Of a stretch of DNA of 64,000 nt, positions 56,334 to 64,000 are shown piece by piece. The notes beneath the pieces are model-generated. The model saw only the letters and a list, made by a program, of their open reading frames with translations, was not told where the DNA came from and made no database searches. A program made the position numbers and the translations under genes. Numbering within the stretch: the first letter of the stretch is position 1; each line of letters opens with the position of its first letter. Origin of the DNA: Lactarius indigo (lineage: Eukaryota > Basidiomycota > Agaricomycetes > Russulales > Russulaceae); assembly GCA_025766275.1 (NCBI GenBank), contig JAFKAC010000050.1:310001-374000 (forward strand), in the 5' to 3' direction.

Positions 56334-59300
56334 ATGCCTCTTGTTCGTATCGAGTTGTGCGATTTCAAGTCCTACAGGCAAGTTATACACAAGGCATACT
56401 CACCCTTGCATCTCTGAATTCCTCAACAATCAGGGGGCACCAAGTCATCGGCCCGTTCAAGAATTTCACGTCCATCATCGGACCCAATGGCGCAGGGAAG
56501 TCTAATCTCATGGATGCCATCTCTTTCGTTCTCGGCGTGAAGAGTGCGCAGCTTCGAAGTAGCCAGCTTCGGGATCTTGTGTACCGTGGTCGCCGTCTCG
56601 CCCGTGATAATGGTGAGGGGACCTCGCAGCCCGATCCGGAAGACGAGGATGAGGACGAAGGCGAGGGTACGGCCAAGAAGGCCTGGGTTCTTGCAGTATT
56701 CGAGGACGAAAAGTCAAAAGAATGGCTCTTTCAGAGAACGTGCGTGACCCTCCAGTCTTTCATGTGCGATGACCTCATGGAGACCATTGGGTTAATGCAG
56801 GATATCGACGACCGGGGCTTCGGAGTACAAGCTCAACAAAAGAACCGTCACCTATACTACTTATAACGAAGCACTAATGAAGCACAACATTCTTGTCAAA
56901 GCCAAGAACTTCCTCGTCTTCCAAGGAGACGTCGAGGCTGTTGCTTCCCAATCCCCTAAAGAACTCACACGCCTCGTCGAGCAGATCAGCGGTTCGCTCG
57001 AGCTTGCCGCAGAGTATGAAAGGGCCAAAGAGGAACAGGACCGTGCGACGGAGAATGCCACGCATAACTTTACTAAGCGGCGTGCCATTGCGGGCGAGAT
57101 CAAACAGTACAAAGAACAAAAAGGCGAGGCGGAGCGATTCGAGGCTTTGTGTCAAGAGCGTGTGAGTTTCGAAAGGTTCACCTCGTTCGTGCGGCTCAGC
57201 TAATTGTATGCGAAGGACGACCTCATTCTCCGCCGCTTGCTCTTCAAGCTGTTCCGCATGGAGGAGAGCCTCGGGAAGAATGCGGAGGAAATCACAACCC
57301 TTGCAGCTTCCATTGCTGGGCTGCGCGACGAGAAGGAGGCTCGTGACGGTGCCCTGGACGACGCACGCGCCGACCAAGCCAAAGCCCGAAGCGTGGTTGC
57401 AAAAGCCGAGAAAAAGATCAAAAAGGCAGAGAAGGCGTTGGAAGACAAGGCGGGTGCAATTCTTCCTATTGTTCGCTTTCAATTTCCTCAGATATTTTTC
57501 TATATAGAAACCAGAACTGGTGGCCATCGAGGCGTCCATCGCTCATTCGACGAGGAAGCTGAATAATGCGCAGAAACTCCGAGAGCAGGTGTCTAAAGAC
57601 GTGGATAAGCAAGCGACGAAAGTTCGGAGCTATCAAGCAGACCTAGAGACTGTTCAGAAGGCTGCGAATGAGGCGCAAGGCAAGTAGCGTCGTATATGCC
57701 TTCGCTGTTCTTCCTGATCAGCTTTGGGGTGCAGAGGCCCAACGACAGGCGTCCCAGGACAGTCTATCCCTGAGCGAAGAAAGCCTAGAAGAGTATCGCC
57801 GACTGTTCGTGAGGTGTTTCATTCTTGACTACCTCGATTCACATAGCTCGGATTTGTAGAAAGGCCCAAGCCAGCGTCCTGGCAGTTGAGGAACGTCAAG
57901 CCCTCGAGAAGCTCACGCGGGACGAAAAGACAGCATCACGCACTTTTTCGCAACTGAGAGACCGACAAGAAGAATTCGAGCAGAAGAGAGCGAGTCTGCG
58001 CGAAGACAACGACATGTATGAGGCGAAGAAGGCCAATGTACGCATGTGCTGTGCGTAGCATGGGAACAACTTGTTGATTATTCCCCCTTTCAGCTGGAAG
58101 AGACGGTCAACGAAAACAGCGAACGCCTCAGCGAGGTCAAGCAACAACTCGAAGACCGGCAGTCTGAGCGGGACCGTATCAAGTATGAGGTCACCACTTC
58201 TATTGGTTGTATACTTGTTTGACCCGCAATTGCAGTCGGCTCGAGGCTGAACTCAACGGCCGTCTCTTGGAAATACACCAAAAGCTCATGCAGGCTGGCT
58301 TTGATCAAAAGGAAACCGAGCGCGAGGCAAAGCTAAAAGAGACGCTGGCGAATTTGCAGCGCATATTCCCTGGTGCGCATAACTCCGCGCTTTATCCGGC
58401 CGGTACTAATGTGTCGTTTGCATCAAATAAGGCGTGCGCGGCCGGTTGGTCGACTTGTGCAAGCCTACTCAGCGCAAGTATGAGACCGCCATCTCTGTCG
58501 TCCTGGGCCGTAACATAGATGCCGTCGTCGTAGATGAGGAACGGACCGCAATCGACTGCATCGAGGTCCGTTATCCCTCCTCTCTTCACTCCGCTTTGCT
58601 TCCTAGCTCGGCTTCCATAGTATATGCGCAACCAGCGCGCAGGCCAAGCGACGTTCATCCCCCTCGACACGATCCAAGTGAAGCCAGTCAACGACAAGTT
58701 CCGCTCCTTTGCAAAGGGCGCACGCCTTGCGGTGGACGTGATCCAGTACGAACCTGCAATGGAACGTGCAATACACCACGCGTGCGGCAATGCGCTTGTG
58801 TGTGATACAATGGAGGTTGCGCGATACGTGTGCTACGAGAAGGGTCAGGAGGTCAAAGGTAAGAGCGCAGTTTCTCAATTTCGGGCCGTCTGCGTCAGCA
58901 CGTTACCTATGAGAGCGCTGATGCGGCTGCGGCGGTGTAGCGGTGACGCTCGAGGGCACGGTCATCCACAAGAGCGGTTTGATCACTGGCGGACGCAGCT
59001 CTCACGATAATTCGAAGAAGTGGGAAGAAAAAGATATCCAGGGTACGTATTTCTTTCCCGCGCATAGCCCAATCGATGCTCCGCAGTGAGCTTGCTGACG
59101 CGGGGTTAAACAGGCTTGTCGCGTTCGAGGGACAACATCCAAAGCCAGCTGAGCGAACTTGCCAAGCAGAAGCCGCGGAACCAAGAAGACGACAATTTGA
59201 TTTCTGAGATGACGAGATTAGAGTCGGTGCTTCAGGTCGCTCGTGATGACCTGGTGAGTTATTCCATTTATTCTTCTGCTCCGCATTTATGTTCATGTCG

Positions 59301-61447
59301 GGTCGTACAGAGCGCATGCAACCACAAACTTCAGGGCATCAAAGACGAACTCAAACATATTGATAGGAGCTTGAGGCAGATTTCCCCGGAATATAAAAAG
59401 GTACTTTAGTTGTGCATACCACTTCACATATATCTCCCTCACACTTCATGCTATAGGCACGAAACGCGCTTGATAGACTTCATGAGGAGATCCAACGCTT
59501 CGCATCCGTGGTAGACGCGGCTGAAGACGGAGTCTATGGAGATTTCTGCCGCGAGATAGGCGTGGCAAACATCCGAGATTACGAAGCGCGCCAACTTAAA
59601 CTTGCACAGGAAGAAACCGAGGCGCGATTGCGCTTCGAGACGCAAATCGCGCGCCTGACCCACTTGTATGTTTCGGCATCCCGTCCACAGAGCTATTGAT
59701 CCAATCCCCCTGAAGGTCTCAGTTCGAAGAAGAACAGCTAAAGAGGTTCCAAGAGCGCCTGAATATTCTTGCCGAGACTGTCACAGCGGAAGAGGAAAGC
59801 CTCGTAAGCCTCGAAGGGAAGAAGACCGAGACGCAAGAGGAGCTCCTGGCGATGCAAGAAGGGATCGGGGAGCTTGAGGAAGAAATGTCGCGCCTTAAAG
59901 GGAGCCTAGATGAGAGGTCCAAGGTCGTCGACGATGCAAAGCGCGTTGCGTCCAAAGCAGCCAAGGCGCTTGAACAGGCAGAGAAAGAAATCTCCTCACG
60001 GGTGAGCGTAACCCGTTGTTGTCCATCTTCGTAAGCTAACAATGGCATCGCGAACAGAACGACGAAATTGAGAGGCTGGGGCTCGAGCGCTCAGGTCTCT
60101 ATCGCAAATGCCGCCTCGAAGAGATCAAGTTGCCATTGGTCTCCGGGAATCTCAAGAACGTCCCAATGGAGGAGGTCCGTCGTCCTTGTGATATCGATGT
60201 ATATCGATTGAAAAATCAATCGCTCTTCGACAGAATTTACGCGATGAGGTCGCCATGGACGTCGACGAGGAGGATGCAGAGGGTGGCTCGACACAGCGCA
60301 TTAAACGAGTTCCCGATTATGGAATCGAGGTGGACTTTGAGGTCCTCAGCGGGGAGGAGCGAGAGGTAAGCGGCCCGCCCTCCCACATCCTCTAAACCTG
60401 ATTATTTCTGGAAACGGCCCAGGACGCCTCTGGAGAAACGCTCGCCGAATTTGACGCGTCCATAACGAAACTTAACGCCGAGATCGAGCGGATGACACCA
60501 AACATGAAGGCCATGGACCGGCATGTGTCATTTTGCCTTCTCGTTCTTCCCGACATGCAAGGCTGATGACAGCGCTCTTCCCAGTCTCGATAACGTCGAG
60601 ATCAAGCTAGCCGACACCGAAAAGGAGGCTGATAAAGCCCGGAGAGACTCTAAGAACGCAAGAGACACGTTCAACGACGTGAAACAGAGGCGGTACGGGA
60701 CTCCCATCCGTTGTCATCATGGCCCCATGATGAGACCGATCTTTCTCATAGCACGGAACTGTTCAACAAAGCATACAACCACATATCAGAACGTATTGAC
60801 GAGGTCTACAAGGATCTGACGAAGGGCAAGGCGGCGCCGATGGGTGGCGTGGCTTACCTCAGCCTGGAAGACAACGAGGTACGAGCGGCGAATTCAATTG
60901 TCAAAAAGCAGCGCAACACATCTCACTCTTTTTGTTTTTTGTTTGTTTGTTTTTCCTCCCCCGGAACGTTCCAGGAGCCATATGCGGGCGGTATTAAATA
61001 TCACGCAATGCCCCCAATGAAGCGTTTCCGAGATATGGAGCAGCTGTCTGGCGGCGAAAAGACGGTCGCGGCGCTGGCCCTTCTATTCGCTATCCACAGG
61101 TGCGGCACTCTTCGTCGGTGTTTACGGGTGCTGACTTGGAAAACGCCATGGCAGCTACCAGCCCAGCCCGTTCTTCGTCCTTGACGAGGTGGACGCGGCG
61201 CTGGACAACACGAACGTGGCCAAGGTGGCGAACTACATCCGGGCGCAGGCGTCGGACACATTCCAGTTCATCGTAATCAGCCTCAAGGGCTCGCTGTACG
61301 AGCGCGGAAACTCCCTGGTTGGGATTCATCGGGACCAGGATCTGAACAGCTCTCGCACGCTCACCTTGGACGTAAGCACGTTTCACTCCTCCGGCGTCTA
61401 GGAAGAAGCTAACTTATCAACGATAGCTCACGCAATATGACGAATGA
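56334..61447 (+). CDS. SMC1: Structural maintenance of chromosomes protein 1 (cohesin subunit)
   Basis: The SMC1 subunit of the cohesin ring, which entraps sister chromatids. ATG 56334 starts PLVRIELCDFKSYR joined by an intron to GHQVIGPFKNFTSIIGPNGAGKSN (Walker A, near 56482). Then come LVYRGRRLARDNGEG, an acidic insert, ILVKAKNFLVFQGDVEAVASQ and SPKELTRLVEQISGS, the standard SMC1 head. Coiled coil follows to a hinge (RKYETAISVVLGRNIDAVVVDEERTAI, then GQATFIPLDTIQ, near 58480-58690, and SGLITGGRSSHDN). A second coiled coil ends in the C-terminal head: LSGGEKTVAALALLFAIH (ABC signature, 61045) and FFVLDEVDAALDNTNVAKV (Walker B, 61171). The end is TLDLTQYDE. More than a dozen introns splice in frame. 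Length about 1,200-1,250 residues, as in fungal SMC1. No break seen. Confidence 0.96.
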
Positions 61448-63227
61448 AACATCTCTCTTTTTTCCCCCATATCGCTGCTGTCGCTGAGTTCTCGTTGTGC
61501 TATGTGACACGTCTTGCCCTTCTGTAGCCCTACCGCTGTTAGACAAAAGGACACCCCTTCTCTCATGATTGAAAAAGCGATGTGCAAATGATGATCTTTA
61601 TGTTACACTAGAAAATTCGGACAATGTAATTTTGTGTCTATCCGACTGTAACAAGGGACTATGAGAACTCCTGAAGACTAATTGACTGACTGGATGCCTC
61701 ACTAATGCTGTTATCTGCTCTACCCCTTCGTTGTAATCCGTATGATAATGTGTCGGTGAGGCCAAGTGGACCGCCGCTGAAGCGATTACCCGAAGCGTAC
61801 GCGTGTGGGACTACACGCTCGGTCTCTCTGGTATCTGACGAGGCCAGCGAGTGCCGTAGTGGATTCCGCCGGTGAAGTCGTCGTGATGGAGCAGGCGCCT
61901 CCGGGAGAGCATGATAAGGTGGAGCCGCCCGAGCGGTTGCGAAGGAACTTGAACCGGGCTTCCGTGAGCCGAGGAGGATACGTAGGCCCGGCCCCGGGGG
62001 CGTAATGCCGCCTGAGGTGACAAGCGATGTCGCTTGTAAGGGCACTGGCGGCGGAGTTGTCCATCGCCACTGGCGAGGACGAGGAGCCGACACCTGAGTC
62101 CGGTACATTTTACTGGCCTTCGATATCCGTACCTTTTCCACCGCTGTCGTGGCGAGTGGTGGCGAGTGGTGACACCCACGCGCTAATTCTGCGGGCTCGT
62201 TTTATCGTCCGAGAATCAAAGACCCGTCGCAGAGCGTATTGCGGCAATCTTTCTCTTTGACCCAGCACGGGAGTACCCACCAGCCGACATCGTACCCGTA
62301 TAAGGCGTGCCAGACCGTGTCTGTCGGGCTAGCGCACCCTCGCTTGACGTAGGCGTCCTGTGGCTCGTCGGGGCAACAAGCCGATTGCCCAGGAGAAGCA
62401 AGAAATCCGACGCCTCTCGTGCCCTTCAGCTGCGTACGTGTGCGCGCCCTGCAGACTGAGAGCGAGAGCGGCCAAGCAAACAGGTCAACGTGGAGCTCTG
62501 CAGCGAGTGCTCTGCTTGCGACATCCACTAAAAATGAGACGCAGGCACACCAGCGAAAATCCCAATTGTTGCCCATCTTTTAATCGACGGCGCTGGTGAC
62601 AGAAACCTGAACGCGAGGACATCCTGGGCGAAGCCGTGTGGCATGCTAAAAGAGAGGACCATTCATATCCTTCCCCCGGGCTTCGAACGACCGACCCAGG
62701 GGCATGGGCTCGACCCGGGGTGGTCCGATGGCAGACCAGTCCGAGTCAGACCACCCACGTAACCCACGACTGACCGAAGGGTGTGCCTGCTAGTGTGCGT
62801 CTCCAACCAGTGTGTACCAAGGTATGTGCCTTAGGCGCCGGTATAACACAAGGTATAACAACATTCTGTAGCGTCGGGGCCTCAGGCTAGACGCTGCCAG
62901 AGCACACACTGGCACAACGACTAGGTGTACTTCTACCGGATGACGATACCGATGTCCCTATCAAGAGCTCACGTTGGACCGCCCATTCTATGACGTTGTT
63001 GTGTTGGCCGTCCCCCCTCTTACCTTTCGGATGCCGTTCCGAGATTCTTGTTGCTGTTGGCAGTTATCTGGTGTTATTTACTCGGAACTCCGAGTAGAGA
63101 ACTAAAACACGATACGTCCGTTGTTAAATTTATACAGAGCATGATATAGCTAAAGTAAATTGTTCCTCTGCATGCTGTTATTTGCATGTATGCAGTCGCC
63201 ACAGCTAGGGGAGAGTGGAAGATAAAT
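61448..63227. other. Intergenic stretch
   Basis: No gene supported. GC-rich open frames exist on both strands around 61660-62580 but carry no motif and do not join. A GGTGGTC/GACCACC inverted repeat lies near 62718-62754. Confidence 0.4.
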
Positions 63228-64000
63228 CTAGACGGGTCTCTGATGGTGGTACCTGCGTTTATTAAGAAACTCCTTTGGCGCGTTGGCAACGGTTACGGGG
63301 AGACCAGAGAGCTGGCGCGCTCTGGTGAACCCCCCAACACGTCCTACTGGCTCGTCATCTAAGCAAAGAAAGTGCAGGCCTGGCAACACTTCCGGGACCA
63401 TCTCAGCAGTGACGCCTTTGAGTACATCTACAAAAACCCCTGCTAGCTGAGCAGAAACTCGCAGCGTCTCCACAGTGGTGAATTGACGGAGGAGTTCCAA
63501 CCATTCGCCGTAGTCTATATCGTCTCGCCAACTCGGTTGCATCTGGAACGCACCAATGGAGAGATGGCACACGTTGGAGAGTACAGCGGGAGCTTGGCTG
63601 AGTACCTCGGTTAAGTGCGGAACTTGCCAATCTAACCCTTGACACGAGATGCGAAGGGCGAGATGAGTTCGACGGCTCTCCAATTGTTCAGAATAAAGGT
63701 TGATGTAAACATGGCTACCACGAAAATTTACTTGTGCGTTCTTAAAGCGGGCTGTCTCGAGAACTTGGGTCTGACCGACGAACCTAAACAGTTGAGGCAC
63801 TTGAAAGTCAAGCTGATTGAAGTACGTTATCCTGATGGAAGCGAGGCGAGGCGTGTCGATTTGGGCCAGGAGGTCTTCCAAATACTCGCTGGCACCTCGG
63901 AATTCAAATGAGGTGAGAGCTGGCAAAACAACTCGCGTTAGGGAGGTGGGACGTCTTCTACTACCACTTTGATTGGGACGAGATGTAGATGATTGGAATT
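63228..64000 (-). CDS. F-box/LRR-like protein, C-terminal part (runs off the window)
   Basis: The frame is open from the right edge of the window to a stop at 63228. It shows the loose leucine-rich pattern of agaricomycete F-box proteins: PTSLTRVVLPALTSFEFRG, SEYLEDLLAQIDTPRLASIRI, TYFNQLDFQVPQLFRF, VGQTQVLETARFKNAQ, VCHLSIGAFQMQPSW, LELLRQFTTVETLRVSAQ and VLPGLHFLCLDD. The F-box itself would lie beyond the right edge. The first codon that could be read as a start in this frame is a TTG, so no start lies in the window. Such proteins usually act as substrate adaptors of SCF ubiquitin ligases; the family is large and fast-evolving here. The function is inferred only from the pattern. Confidence 0.55.
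   Translation of the reverse strand, partial: FQSSTSRPNQSGSRRRPTSLTRVVLPALTSFEFRGASEYLEDLLAQIDTPRLASIRITYFNQLDFQVPQLFRFVGQTQVLETARFKNAQVNFRGSHVYINLYSEQLESRRTHLALRISCQGLDWQVPHLTEVLSQAPAVLSNVCHLSIGAFQMQPSWRDDIDYGEWLELLRQFTTVETLRVSAQLAGVFVDVLKGVTAEMVPEVLPGLHFLCLDDEPVGRVGGFTRARQLSGLPVTVANAPKEFLNKRRYHHQRPV

Noticed and set aside
56874..57539. 221-codon minus-strand open frame antisense to SMC1
   Set aside because: It mirrors the Glu/Lys/Arg-rich coiled-coil coding sequence of SMC1 and has no motif of its own.
62670..62760. tRNA-like stretch with a GGCTTCGAACGAC B-box resemblance
   Set aside because: On the minus strand the TTCGAAG loop is not flanked by a pairing T stem, and I could not build an acceptor stem or D arm.
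1..64000. CRISPR array, bacterial operon or viral genome
   Set aside because: No regularly spaced repeats were seen; spliced genes and eukaryotic families exclude a bacterial origin, and no viral gene was recognised.

Overview
The window is nuclear DNA of a filamentous basidiomycete, most likely an agaricomycete (mushroom or wood-decay group). Genes are broken by many short GT-AG introns (about 45-70 bp). The protein families are typical of that class: a Plavaka-type transposase, a DUF6532-like protein, a sedolisin cluster, degenerate G-alpha copies, an F-box/LRR-like protein and Agaricomycetes-type P450s. The species cannot be fixed from the sequence. Positions of multi-exon genes span start codon to stop codon.

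Layout. 0.7-10.5 kb: a UbiA prenyltransferase (+) and two cytochrome P450s (+ and -), a possible small prenylated-metabolite locus. 12.3-15.8 kb: a Ser/Arg-rich hypothetical gene and a three-RRM SR-type mRNA-binding protein (Gbp2/Hrb1-like). 17.5-30.4 kb: a rearranged tract with two broken copies of SEC18/NSF on opposite strands, a probable 7-TM membrane protein, a Yae1-like relic and two tandemly duplicated G-protein-alpha-like genes that have lost their nucleotide-binding motifs. 31.8-38.3 kb: a cytochrome b561-type membrane protein, a secreted Cys-rich protein and an acylaminoacyl-peptidase. 39.7-43.7 kb: one S53 sedolisin with full domain layout but two substituted active-site acids, followed by three broken sedolisin copies in alternating orientation.

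44.5-51.8 kb: a 7.26-kb DNA transposon bounded by a perfect 17-bp terminal inverted repeat. It carries a Plavaka-type transposase (-) and, divergently, a DUF6532-like gene (+). I consider this the most notable structure in the window. 52.0-56.0 kb: a tandem duplication of a kinase-like gene, the second copy broken. 56.3-61.4 kb: a complete cohesin SMC1 gene. 63.2 kb to the edge: the C-terminal part of an F-box/LRR-like protein.

Housekeeping genes (SMC1, the RRM protein, the peptidase) are intact and lie between stretches of duplicated, inverted and decaying genes. This suggests a locus shaped by segmental duplication and transposition. No rRNA gene, tRNA or CRISPR array could be supported. 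Family assignments were made by reading conserved motifs by eye; no database search was possible.
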